Assembly: GCA_049323795.1 (NCBI GenBank) | Contig: JBMOOH010000009.1 | Span: forward strand, 62,001-126,000 | Direction: 5' to 3' | DNA from: JAOADN01 sp049323795 | Lineage (GTDB): Bacteria; Pseudomonadota; Alphaproteobacteria; Rhodobacterales; Rhodobacteraceae | DNA: 64,000 bases | Shown here: positions 34,956 through 41,918 of the stretch, piece after piece | How the letters are laid out: each line of letters starts with the position of its first letter | How positions within the stretch are numbered: position 1 is the first letter of the stretch | Translations under genes and position numbers: made by a program | Notes under the pieces: generated by a model | Database searches by the model: none | What the model was told of the DNA's origin: nothing | What the model saw: only the letters and a program-made list of their open reading frames with translations

Positions 34956-36086
34956 TCAGACCCCCAGCCGCTCCACCGTCCGCCGGCCGACCGCCTGCAC
35001 CATGTCGTCCCGCCCCGACAGCGGCCCCGGGCGGAACAGGGCCGACGAAAGCGCCTTCTGCTGGTTCTCGAGAACCCCCATGTCCTCGCGCGCGACCGCC
35101 TCCCACCGCTCCTCGTAGAGCCGCCGGTGGCGGTCGAAATCCGGCAGGCTCAGGCAGCTCTCCGGGAAACATCCCCCCACTTCCAGCAGGCTCCGGCTCT
35201 CGCTCACCGGAGTCACGTTCAGCCACCACATGCAGTCCTGCGCGACGGCGAACTGCACCGTCGGGTGGATCACGCTGAAATAGGTCCCCTGCTTCGCATC
35301 CTCGTCCAGCCCCTCGATCTGCGGCAGCGGCGGGAGGGTCGCGTTCATCGTCCCGATGCTGCGGGCCGAGAGCACCTGCATGCAGAGCCAGTCGCCCTTC
35401 GTCGGGATCGGCCGCTGTGTCTGCGCGCCCACGGTGTTCCTGTGGACGATCCCGGTGTGATAGGTCTCCATCGCGTTCTCGAGGATGAGCTTCCAGTTGC
35501 AGGCGACGGGCAGCGTCAGCGTCCAGACGCAGCGCATCTCCTCCAGCCGGTGCGACCCGAAGCGCCCGGGCAGGTCGCCAATATGCTCCATCAGGGGCAC
35601 CGGGTCCGGGTTGAAGCTGGCGAAGACGAAGCCCGCCCAGCTATCGAGCCTGAGCGGCACCAGCCCGTTCTCCGTCCGGTCGAAACCCTCGGCATCGGCC
35701 ATGTCGGGGCAGCCATAGAGGCGTCCGTCGCTGAAGTAGCTCCAGCCATGGTACGGGCACGTGATCCGCGCCGCGCAGTTCCCCCGCCCCTGCAGGAGCA
35801 GCGACCCCCGGTGGCGGCAGCAGTTGGCGAAGCACCTGAGTTTCCCGTCCTGCCCCCGGACAAGAAGGATCGGCCCGCCGGGCGTGTCGAAGGTCCGGTA
35901 GTCGCCGTTTGCGGGCACCTGATCCTCGCGCGCAAGGAAGAACCAGTCCTTCAGGAAGATCCGCTCGCGCTCCAGCGCGAAGATCGCGGCATCGGTGTAG
36001 AACCCTGCCGGCATCGACCGCGCACGCGCGAGCGGCGCAAGCGCCTGTCCGAGTTCCTCGCGCGGAAGGGGGGCGGGGCGGTGCAT
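34956..36086 (-). CDS. Rieske-type aromatic-ring/quaternary-amine oxygenase, alpha subunit
   Basis: The 376-residue enzyme has a Rieske [2Fe-2S] centre (C90-R-H92 and C110-P-Y-H113) and a catalytic domain whose mononuclear iron site is indicated by NWKLILENAMETYHTGIVH. Such proteins include choline/glycine-betaine and carnitine oxygenases as well as ring hydroxylases; the substrate is not evident. The ATG at 36086 gives the usual length; an ATG 16 codons upstream is possible. No reductase is adjacent. It is the last host gene before the integrated element. Confidence 0.9.
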   Translation of the reverse strand: MHRPAPLPREELGQALAPLARARSMPAGFYTDAAIFALERERIFLKDWFFLAREDQVPANGDYRTFDTPGGPILLVRGQDGKLRCFANCCRHRGSLLLQGRGNCAARITCPYHGWSYFSDGRLYGCPDMADAEGFDRTENGLVPLRLDSWAGFVFASFNPDPVPLMEHIGDLPGRFGSHRLEEMRCVWTLTLPVACNWKLILENAMETYHTGIVHRNTVGAQTQRPIPTKGDWLCMQVLSARSIGTMNATLPPLPQIEGLDEDAKQGTYFSVIHPTVQFAVAQDCMWWLNVTPVSESRSLLEVGGCFPESCLSLPDFDRHRRLYEERWEAVAREDMGVLENQQKALSSALFRPGPLSGRDDMVQAVGRRTVERLGV

Positions 36087-36247
36087 CGGCTGGCCTCCGG
36101 CCGGGTGGACGCGGGACAGGCTAGCGCGCCGCACGGGGGCCTGTCACGCGGATGCCGAGGGCCCGCCCCCTGTCCTGTTCCGGATGCATCCGCGCCGGAT
36201 CGCAGGGCGGGGCGGTCACCCCTTCCCTGCCCGCCTGGCGGCTGGGG
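36087..36247. other. Spacer between the Rieske gene and the tRNA remnant
   Basis: 161 bp without a gene. It is the natural downstream region of the disrupted tRNA-Thr and upstream region of the Rieske gene; no convincing promoter or terminator is seen. Confidence 0.3.
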
Positions 36248-36299
36248 TGGTGCCGGTGAAGGGACTCGAACCCCCGACCCCATCATTACGAATGACGTG
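36248..36299 (-). pseudogene. 3' half of a split host tRNA-Thr(CGU) gene
   Basis: On the minus strand the sequence runs from the 5' side of the anticodon stem (CGTCA), through loop TTCGTAA (anticodon CGU), variable region GGGTC, T arm (GGGGG-TTCGAGT-CCCTT) to acceptor strand CACCGGC, discriminator A and encoded CCA. The D arm and 5' acceptor strand are missing here; they lie at 51617-51656. Joining the two halves across the 16-bp core gives a perfect cloverleaf with GCCGGTG/CACCGGC acceptor stem. Confidence 0.93.
36284..36299. repeat. attL core
   Basis: CATTACGAATGACGTG, identical to 51617-51632. It lies over the anticodon loop and 5' anticodon stem of the tRNA (minus strand). Host sequence is to the left and element sequence (GGGAAGCCCATAACG) to the right. 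Confidence 0.92.
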
Positions 36300-36351
36300 G
36301 GGAAGCCCATAACGACTTGATTTTGTTTGATTTTCCCTAGGTCGTCTGCCG

Positions 36352-36373
36352 ATTTGCAAGGATGTTGCAAGAC
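36352..36373. promoter_or_regulatory. Candidate integrase arm sites near attL
   Basis: TTTGCAAGG (36353-36361) and TTGCAAGA (36365-36372) lie about 60 bp inside attL. TTTGCAAGG recurs at 51501-51509, with CCTTGCAA inverted at 51483-51490, on the other side of the joined ends. Shared sites on both arms are the usual pattern for tyrosine integrases and their directionality factors. Confidence 0.4.
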
Positions 36374-36389
36374 TGACGCAGTGGGATGA

Positions 36390-36465
36390 TGGTGCCGCTG
36401 AAGAGACTTGAACTCCCGACCCACGCATTACGAATGCGTTGCTCTACCAGCTGAGCTACAGCGGC
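36390..36465 (-). tRNA. tRNA-Thr (anticodon CGU), element-borne
   Basis: A full cloverleaf with encoded CCA: acceptor GCCGCTG/CAGCGGC, D arm GCTC-AGCTGGTA-GAGC, anticodon stem ACGCA/TGCGT with loop TTCGTAA, variable region GGGTC, T arm GGGAG-TTCAAGT-CTCTT (two G-U pairs), discriminator A. It lies 90 bp inside the element. Its sequence differs from the split host tRNA in the acceptor, anticodon and T stems, so it is not a simple duplicate from this integration. It presumably replaces the host gene disrupted by the element. Confidence 0.95.
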
Positions 36466-36477
36466 CAACCGTCAGTG

Positions 36478-36487
36478 CGTTTAAACG
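36478..36487. promoter_or_regulatory. CGTTTAAACG palindrome, copy 1
   Basis: Perfect 10-bp palindrome, also found at 41660-41669 and 43290-43299, all inside the element. This copy lies just upstream (5') of the element's tRNA gene and downstream of the cargo operon. A role as operator is inferred from recurrence only. Confidence 0.4.
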
Positions 36488-36520
36488 ACAGAGCACTGGC
36501 GCGCAAGGCAGAATCAGCCC

Positions 36521-37147
36521 TTAGGCAGCTTCTGCGGGCTTTCGATTGACCTTTTCCTGGAGGCGGCAGAAGTGAACGGATAGCTTGAGCACGAGCATGT
36601 AGAAGCCCGTATTGCTCAGGGTGAACAGCTTTTCCCGATCTGCGCTGCCAACATGAGCCGCAACTGGCATAGAATGCGCCTCATCAAGCCTGACGACGTA
36701 GTCCTCAGCCAGCGGGCCACTGGCTGGGAGAAAGAAGACATTCGTGGTCTTCTGCGCTCGGATAGAAGCGATCTTGGCCCGAACCTTCACTTCGTCGATG
36801 CCGCTACTCGCCAGAAGTGCTTCGTATGCGGACAGTTTCACCAAGGGCGCAAAGATGACCCGCGCAGGGACGTCTCGCGGGTTTTCTGGATCGACGTCGC
36901 ATGAGTTGGACAGCACCACTCCCCGCACGGACCGGCGTTCGCCCGACTCGAAAATGAAGAGTTGAAAGCCTCGCCAGCCGTCTCCTTGCAACATAACATC
37001 CTTGAAGGAGTCGCGGTACTCTCCCAAGAGATAGTCTGCCGCGCCCCCTCCTGCGATGGCCTTTAACTCGCGCACCAGAACCTGCTGGTCGTCTGCGGTT
37101 AGGTAGAAAGGGATCTGTTTTTCAAGGCTCTCTGCGTCAAATTCCAT
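36521..37147 (-). CDS. Cargo protein of unknown function with an SNSCD motif
   Basis: The 208-residue protein is the last gene of the TIGR04255 operon. It is not recognised as an enzyme. The striking segment is VVLSNSCDVDPENP, followed by VIFAPLVKL; this 'SNSCD' pattern occurs in uncharacterised proteins of mobile and defence-rich regions. No membrane helix is seen. The ATG at 37147 has GAGG 7 bp upstream; a TTG at 37159, overlapping the preceding stop as TTGA, would add four residues. Codon usage and AT content differ from host genes. Confidence 0.72.
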   Translation of the reverse strand: MEFDAESLEKQIPFYLTADDQQVLVRELKAIAGGGAADYLLGEYRDSFKDVMLQGDGWRGFQLFIFESGERRSVRGVVLSNSCDVDPENPRDVPARVIFAPLVKLSAYEALLASSGIDEVKVRAKIASIRAQKTTNVFFLPASGPLAEDYVVRLDEAHSMPVAAHVGSADREKLFTLSNTGFYMLVLKLSVHFCRLQEKVNRKPAEAA

Positions 37148-37155
37148 TCGCAGCC

Positions 37156-37470
37156 TCAAGCCTCATACAGGCTATCGACATTTGCATCCCAGACTGCCTC
37201 GAACTCGGCTCCAAGTGGCTCCTGACCTTCGGACAGCGTGGCATAGACCTGAGCAATTTCACGCGCGAAGACGTCGCTGCTGAGTTTCGGCGCGACGATT
37301 ACGGCCTTGTCCACGAAGGAACTGTAGGTCCCGGCGGTCTGAGGGACGATGTATATAGGAACCTCTCGGACAGGCCAGTGAACCTGACCTGTCGCCATTG
37401 CCGCACTAAATGCGACTACAAGCGTACCGGCAGCGGTCTGAGACGGGCGGTTTGGGAGAATCCTATTCAT
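37156..37470 (-). CDS. Small cargo protein (104 aa), unknown
   Basis: It starts inside the end of the TIGR04255 gene (8-bp overlap) and ends within 9 bp of the next gene, so it is clearly part of the operon. The N-terminal 27 residues (ILPNRPSQTAAGTLVVAFSA) are weakly hydrophobic, but no clear signal peptide or membrane helix results. The C-terminal half is acidic (EFEAVWDANVDSLYEA). No family was recognised; a small regulatory or partner subunit of its two neighbours is one guess. Confidence 0.68.
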   Translation of the reverse strand: MNRILPNRPSQTAAGTLVVAFSAAMATGQVHWPVREVPIYIVPQTAGTYSSFVDKAVIVAPKLSSDVFAREIAQVYATLSEGQEPLGAEFEAVWDANVDSLYEA

Positions 37471-38215
37471 AGATTGGCCCCATTTCCTGAATTGTTGCCT
37501 CTGTCAGGCACCCAAAGAATTTCGCTTTGTTCGCCTGTCTCAATTTTTCAAGGCTCGGCTCAAGCGTTTCTGCAAATTTGGCAAACGGAAGATTGTCCAC
37601 GCCGCGGATCGAGTCGACATCGACGAGTGCTCCGACCAGAAGCCTTCCGTCCGGCATCTGACCCTGCGCTCCCGTGACAACCGAGAGTATGTGGATAATG
37701 CCATCCTCCATTCGGTGGACCTGTAGTGACATATGGTCATTGTCCACCTGGACGTCGCCCAGCTTGATCTCCATACGTATCTTCTTCACCTGGTCGGCAA
37801 AGTTCGGCGCCTGGATCAGGTTGACGTACTTGACCGAATAGCGTTCGACGTGACCGCCAAGGTCAATCTTCGCTATCCGACTCACGATGTCCAAGATTGC
37901 CGCCTTAAAGTTCGGCCATTTTGGATACGGCAGTTTGCAGCTAATGACGACGTTCCTGTCTCCGACAGAAATGAAATACTGCCACCAGTCTAACCGAAGC
38001 ACAGGGGCGAACTGTAGGCCCGGATCGTTTGCACGCATCGGCAAGGGTATTTCAGCAGCCGGAAGACGCGCGATCACCGGCTTGGGATTGTCCAACTCGT
38101 GAAACAGGAATCCCGGCAGGATGTCTGCGAGCGATTGGCTGCCGTTCACGCGCACCTCGAACACCGCATCGACCAGCGGCTCGTGCGTCAGAATTTTCGG
38201 CAGCTTCGTCATCAT
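37463..38215 (-). CDS. TIGR04255-family protein
   Basis: The 250-residue protein has the hallmark N terminus of the sporadic TIGR04255 family, LTHEPLVDAVFEVRV, followed by a beta-rich body with LRLDWWQYFISVGDRNVVIS and a C-terminal DVDSIRGVDNLPFAKFAETL-type segment near FFGCLTEATIQEMGPIYE. The family has no proved function; it is scattered among mobile elements and often sits with small unknown proteins. The start is one of two adjacent ATGs (38215 or 38212) after GGAGGG. It heads the three-gene operon beside attL. A defence role is inferred from position only. Confidence 0.78.
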   Translation of the reverse strand: MMTKLPKILTHEPLVDAVFEVRVNGSQSLADILPGFLFHELDNPKPVIARLPAAEIPLPMRANDPGLQFAPVLRLDWWQYFISVGDRNVVISCKLPYPKWPNFKAAILDIVSRIAKIDLGGHVERYSVKYVNLIQAPNFADQVKKIRMEIKLGDVQVDNDHMSLQVHRMEDGIIHILSVVTGAQGQMPDGRLLVGALVDVDSIRGVDNLPFAKFAETLEPSLEKLRQANKAKFFGCLTEATIQEMGPIYE

Positions 38216-38450
38216 CCCTCCACGTCGAATCATAGTGTAACCCGCGCACGAATCGGCGACAAGCGCGCAGGACTCCAAACGGTCCCAGAGTCAATACCTC
38301 AGGTATCTTTCTGAGGCGTTGGACCACAGCGCGGTAACACGTTGGCAACTGAGAGCCAATGATTCTGCTTGTCGCGGCCTGGGGTCACGCACCCGCGTGT
38401 CGCCCTGGTCGATCAGGGGGCCGACTGGTACGATTGCCATACCAGGTTTT
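38216..38450. other. Spacer upstream of the TIGR04255 operon
   Basis: 235 bp without a supported gene, AT-richer than the host. It contains a perfect palindrome-like ATACCTCAGGTAT around 38294-38306, a possible operator for the operon, and must hold its promoter. The CoiA-like gene ends at its right border. Confidence 0.4.
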
Positions 38451-39746
38451 CTAGGTTGCCCAAACTGGAAGCGCCCCAACGTCCTTGAGCCGCTGCCGAA
38501 CGAAGGGATCAAGGGCCTCGGGCAGCAGTTCCCGAAGGAGCCGCCACTCCGGCGAATCTTCGTTCACCTGCTCGACGTGGCCGAGCCGGTGGCCTGAGAT
38601 TGATTGCCGAAGGTGTCGGCCAACTGTTCCGGCCAGCAACGCCCGCTGAGATGTGTTCTCGATCAGCGCGGTCAGCAGGCGGGCGTAAGGGGCAAGCGAA
38701 CCCGAGTTCTGGTAGGTATTCATCATGCCTTTGATGTTGTCGTGGTCGCTCGCAAAGTTCTCGGGCCTGCCAGCGGCCTCGGCGACGATGGAAAAGGCAG
38801 CGGCCACGAGCCGGTCAACCCGGTGACGTTCCGGGAACGGCGCGAGGCCGACTATGGGCAGATCGGTCAGACGGTCGCCCCACGCCCGAAGGGCGTGGAA
38901 GTATGGTAACCGTCGTGCCGCGATCTGTTCGAGAAGTGGCTTGGCAAGGCGATCCTCAAGGAATGGCCGCTTCGACTCTCGGAAGGACAACGCATCGAAC
39001 CGGACTAGGACAGGCCCCTCGTAGGTCTGCCCGTTCCACATGAAGCAGGACAGGACAAGGGTTCGCTGTTCGCGGGATGCCGTCACCGCCGCTTGATCGA
39101 GGACAAAGGCGTTGCCCCGGTGGCGATGCACGACGTCCGACACAGCCTGCGGAACGCGGTCAGGGTCAAATGATGAAAGTACCCAGAGCAGCGGGATGCC
39201 TTCGCGGTCGTAGTGGATACACCTCTGCGATACCTCAGTCTGAAAGGTATGCGACATCTGATACTCGACCGCGAACGAGCCGAAGTCTCGCCATTCGACC
39301 AGAACATCGGGATAGCGGCCATGCGCGCTTTGGGTGGGCGGTAGGTATTCATCCACCTTAACACCGACGCAGCGGTCATCCAGCGCGGCCAGTTCGGCAA
39401 TGAGGTCGCACATGCGGCGGTGCATGTCAGACTCTTGCTGCCCGTGATATTGGGCTGCCCGCGCATCGTCAGGGTGCATGTTCTGGCCGGTGTACCACGG
39501 GCAGCGAGGATCGGAGCCTTGGTAGTGTGCGAACAGCGGGCGGCCTTGGGCTGTCGTGATGTAGACCTTCCCTCCACAGGCGACACAGCGGGCGACTAAG
39601 CCGCCCCTGCCATTCCTATGGTCTGTGATCCCGGCGCGCAGATGTTCCCAGCCATCGCGAGGCATGGCAAGCAGATCATGGGCCGAGAGCGGGCCAAGTC
39701 CGTCGAATATCGCTTCCTCAATGATGCGTCTGGGTGCTCGGGTCAT
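38451..39746 (-). CDS. CoiA-like (DUF6035-like) nuclease with zinc motif
   Basis: The 431-residue protein starts with a zinc-binding-like module (C54-x2-C57, H74, C82 in CVACGG and HYQGSDPRC), then ESDMHRRMCDLIAEL, then a restriction-endonuclease-like core with D147 in GRYPDVLVEW and E161-Y-Q163 in FAVEYQMSHTF. This is the order seen in competence protein CoiA and related DUF6035 proteins; the usual ExK is ExQ, as in CoiA. The remaining 230 residues are not recognised. It stands alone on its transcription unit, beside the TIGR04255 operon, and is a candidate stand-alone defence nuclease. Confidence 0.72.
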   Translation of the reverse strand: MTRAPRRIIEEAIFDGLGPLSAHDLLAMPRDGWEHLRAGITDHRNGRGGLVARCVACGGKVYITTAQGRPLFAHYQGSDPRCPWYTGQNMHPDDARAAQYHGQQESDMHRRMCDLIAELAALDDRCVGVKVDEYLPPTQSAHGRYPDVLVEWRDFGSFAVEYQMSHTFQTEVSQRCIHYDREGIPLLWVLSSFDPDRVPQAVSDVVHRHRGNAFVLDQAAVTASREQRTLVLSCFMWNGQTYEGPVLVRFDALSFRESKRPFLEDRLAKPLLEQIAARRLPYFHALRAWGDRLTDLPIVGLAPFPERHRVDRLVAAAFSIVAEAAGRPENFASDHDNIKGMMNTYQNSGSLAPYARLLTALIENTSQRALLAGTVGRHLRQSISGHRLGHVEQVNEDSPEWRLLRELLPEALDPFVRQRLKDVGALPVWAT

Positions 39747-39879
39747 GCGCTAGGTATAGCGGCTATGGTGTCTCAAACAAACAACATCTCACCCCACGCA
39801 TCCCCGGTTGATCGCCACCCGAAACTCCGTCCAGATGAATGAAGGTCAGAAGCACTGACGCATCAACGGAGTGACACAG
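39747..39879. promoter_or_regulatory. Divergent promoter region of CoiA-like and DUF3489 genes
   Basis: 133 bp between two divergent starts. AACGGAG lies 8 bp before the DUF3489 ATG. No confident -35/-10 pair was found for either direction, but the region must drive both. Confidence 0.35.
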
Positions 39880-40518
39880 ATGACCGACACCAAGAATATC
39901 ACCGCCGCCGAACACCACCTGCTGGTTGCCTTCGCCCACTGCGAGAACACGCCACTGAACGGCGCGCCGATGCAGGCGCAGCAGCCGTCCGATCTGTCCA
40001 CTTGGGTCTGGCTGGACGACCGCAAGGTGGGCGACATGACGACCGCCCAGAAGAAAGGTGTTCTCGCCTCGCTGGTGAAAAAGGGCTTCGTGACCGTGAC
40101 GCCGGATTCCGAAGGCGACCTGATCGGCTGGACAGATAGCGGGTTCGCCCTGCTGAAAACGATCCTGGGCCAGCCGCTGCCCGCGCTGACGGCCCAGAAG
40201 CCCGTGCAGAAGCCCGCCAAGGGCAATCTTGCGAAAGCCGCCAAGGACGCGCCTAAAACCAGCCGCAAGCCGGGTATGGACGTGATCCTGTTCCTGCCCG
40301 CCGACGCCCAGAAGGAGCCGAAGGCGGGCAGCAAGCGCGCGGCCATTATCGACATGCTGCGCAAGCCTGCGGGCACCACGGTCGAAGAGATCGCCGCCGC
40401 GACCGGGTGGAGCCGCGCCGTCGCCTCGTCGGCCTTGTGGGTCGATGTGAAGGGTGGTGGCTTCGGCGTGGAACGCCGCGAAGGGCGGCTGCACCTGCTG
40501 CCCGAAGGGGTGAAGTGA
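39880..40518 (+). CDS. DUF3489-domain protein
   Basis: The 212-residue protein ends in a DUF3489 winged-helix-like domain (KRAAIIDMLRKPAGTTVEEIA then WSRAVASSALWVDV and LHLLPEGVK). The N-terminal part (AEHHLLVAFAHCE then KGVLASLVKKGFVTVT and WTDSGFALL) looks like a second small winged helix, and a basic Lys/Pro linker joins them. Such proteins occur in alphaproteobacterial prophages and plasmids; the role is likely DNA binding. The ATG at 39880 was chosen over a GTG three codons upstream. It is coupled to the next gene by TGATG. Confidence 0.78.
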   Translation: MTDTKNITAAEHHLLVAFAHCENTPLNGAPMQAQQPSDLSTWVWLDDRKVGDMTTAQKKGVLASLVKKGFVTVTPDSEGDLIGWTDSGFALLKTILGQPLPALTAQKPVQKPAKGNLAKAAKDAPKTSRKPGMDVILFLPADAQKEPKAGSKRAAIIDMLRKPAGTTVEEIAAATGWSRAVASSALWVDVKGGGFGVERREGRLHLLPEGVK

Positions 40519-40787
40519 TGCGGCTGGAAATGACGCAGGGAAAAGGCCATGTCCACATTGCCCTCGCTTCCGTCGTCGCAATCGAAGTCCTCGAGTCGGG
40601 AATCCTCGGTCTCATATGCGCTGGTCGAGAGGCTGCTATCTACGTCCGCGCAGATGAAACCCGCCTCATTGCCGAATGGCAGCGGGTCAAGTCGATACCT
40701 GTGCCCCTCATGTTACCGAAACCAGAAACGCCGCAACGCGGCCCGGTTCGCCCGCGCCGCGTGGTGGTTGTTGAGGCGAATGGTTGA
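40518..40787 (+). CDS. Small hypothetical protein (89 aa)
   Basis: It overlaps the stop of the DUF3489 gene by one base (TGATG) and shares its operon. A beta-rich N terminus (HVHIALASVVAIEVLESGI) and a proline/arginine-rich C terminus are all that can be said. No family recognised. Confidence 0.55.
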   Translation: MRLEMTQGKGHVHIALASVVAIEVLESGILGLICAGREAAIYVRADETRLIAEWQRVKSIPVPLMLPKPETPQRGPVRPRRVVVVEANG

Positions 40788-40878
40788 GGGGGTCGGATGG
40801 CTGGCCGTGATCGGCCTAATAACTCGCTTATGAAGGCTGCGGGCGGTCCCGGTGGACCGCCCGTCACCACTTTCAGTA

Positions 40879-41091
40879 TCACACCTTCGCCGACGAGAGC
40901 CGCCCGCGCAGTTCGTCAAGCTGTTGAAGAAGCGTGACCAGCATAAGCGGGGTCTGCCGATCTTTACCGATCAACTCAGCCGCGATCATCGCGGCCAGCC
41001 GCTCAGTCGGGCGACCGTGGAACAGGTGCATCGACCGAGAGAGGTGCTGGCGAAGGTGACGCTTCGCCAAGATGATCTCGCCGTTGGTCAT
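40879..41091 (-). CDS. Small hypothetical protein (70 aa)
   Basis: Its ATG overlaps the stop of the upstream 153-residue gene by 4 bp (ATGA), which supports it. Residues are helical and basic (LAKRHLRQHLSRSMHLF), with a leucine-rich C terminus (LMLVTLLQQLDELRGRL). No family recognised. It is the last gene of a two-gene unit. Confidence 0.55.
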   Translation of the reverse strand: MTNGEIILAKRHLRQHLSRSMHLFHGRPTERLAAMIAAELIGKDRQTPLMLVTLLQQLDELRGRLSSAKV

Positions 41092-41549
41092 GCCGCCACC
41101 GCCTTCCCCAGCATCCGGCTCGGGATGCGAGCCATCAGCGTTCCGTCCATCTGCAACACCATTGCGTGCTGGCCGCCGAAGCCGTAGCCGTTCAGGATGG
41201 TGTCGAGCAGCGCGTCTTGCTCGTTGATGCCCTCGATGGCGTCGAGCAGGTTGTGGTCGCCGACGATCCGCGCCGCATCGTTTACCTTCTCGACGACCGT
41301 CGGCTCAGCATAGCCACAATCGCGAAGTGCAATGCAGGCATTGACGAAGGATTCTGCATCCTTCACCTCAGCCAGCCGCGCCATATGGCACTCGTGTTCG
41401 GCGAGCGAGCCGAAGTAGTCGAAGGTGGCCGGTGCTGCGAGCAACTCATTCGTGCCGGGCTTGCCCTCGTGGGCGACCAGGTATTCGAGGTCTGCCTTCG
41501 CGACGTTGAAGACAGTCGCCAGCTTCTTGATCTTCTTGCGGTAGTTCAT
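41088..41549 (-). CDS. Hypothetical protein (153 aa)
   Basis: The ATG at 41549 has AAAGGA 8 bp upstream and begins MNYRKKIKKLATVFNVAKAD; a longer frame adds 10 residues. The product is helical, with AALRDCGYAE-like alanine/cysteine content and a C-terminal GFGGQHAMVLQMDGTLMARIP. No motif allows a function. It follows the candidate origin region and precedes the 70-residue gene. Confidence 0.6.
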   Translation of the reverse strand: MNYRKKIKKLATVFNVAKADLEYLVAHEGKPGTNELLAAPATFDYFGSLAEHECHMARLAEVKDAESFVNACIALRDCGYAEPTVVEKVNDAARIVGDHNLLDAIEGINEQDALLDTILNGYGFGGQHAMVLQMDGTLMARIPSRMLGKAVAA

Positions 41550-41579
41550 GGTGTGGGTCCTTTCTATGTTGCTACCCAC

Positions 41580-41849
41580 TCCTCAGAAACACCACACTTC
41601 GCCGTCAGGTCAAACAGTCATTTTCTGAGCAAATACAGAGGCTTTCGACTTATCCACAGCGTTTAAACGGCGAGGCCCTTGACTCGACTCAGAGAATCAC
41701 TTTCGCGGGGGAGAATCACCTGCCGCAGCAGCGCGTCGGCGCTAGGCGGCGCGATGGTCGCGCCCCATCACGGTAGGGCAGAACACCGTGACCGCAGCGC
41801 TACCCCGGTTCTGCTGCGGCTCTCTTGGCGTTCGATGGGCACTGACACG
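41580..41849. other. Non-coding region with a perfect DnaA box, candidate origin
   Basis: About 270 bp without a supported gene. It contains TTATCCACA (41650-41658), identical to the strong E. coli DnaA box, directly followed by the CGTTTAAACG palindrome (41660-41669), an AT-rich stretch before it (41615-41650), and an inverted repeat CTCAGAA/TTCTGAG (about 41583-41630). A start-like TTGACT lies at 41679. Either a replication origin or a control region is possible. Confidence 0.45.
41660..41669. promoter_or_regulatory. CGTTTAAACG palindrome, copy 2
   Basis: Perfect 10-bp palindrome one base downstream of the DnaA box at 41650-41658. See copies at 36478-36487 and 43290-43299. Confidence 0.45.
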
Positions 41850-41918
41850 TCAGAAGTAGACGAGCACCACGAGAGCGACGACGATCCCGGCCAAGATGGC
41901 CGTTTCCAGGTCGTTCAA
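41850..41918 (-). CDS. 22-residue single-helix membrane peptide
   Basis: A TTG at 41918 overlaps the stop of the terminase nuclease gene as TTGA, and the frame reads MNDLETAILAGIVVALVVLVYF before a stop (here joined from MNDLETAIL and AGIVVALVVLVYF). Residues 7-22 form a clear membrane helix preceded by an acidic N terminus. It is too short for ordinary gene finders. The overlap and the composition, unusual for chance sequence, support it; a holin-like or pump-associated role would be guesswork. Confidence 0.4.
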   Translation of the reverse strand: MNDLETAILAGIVVALVVLVYF

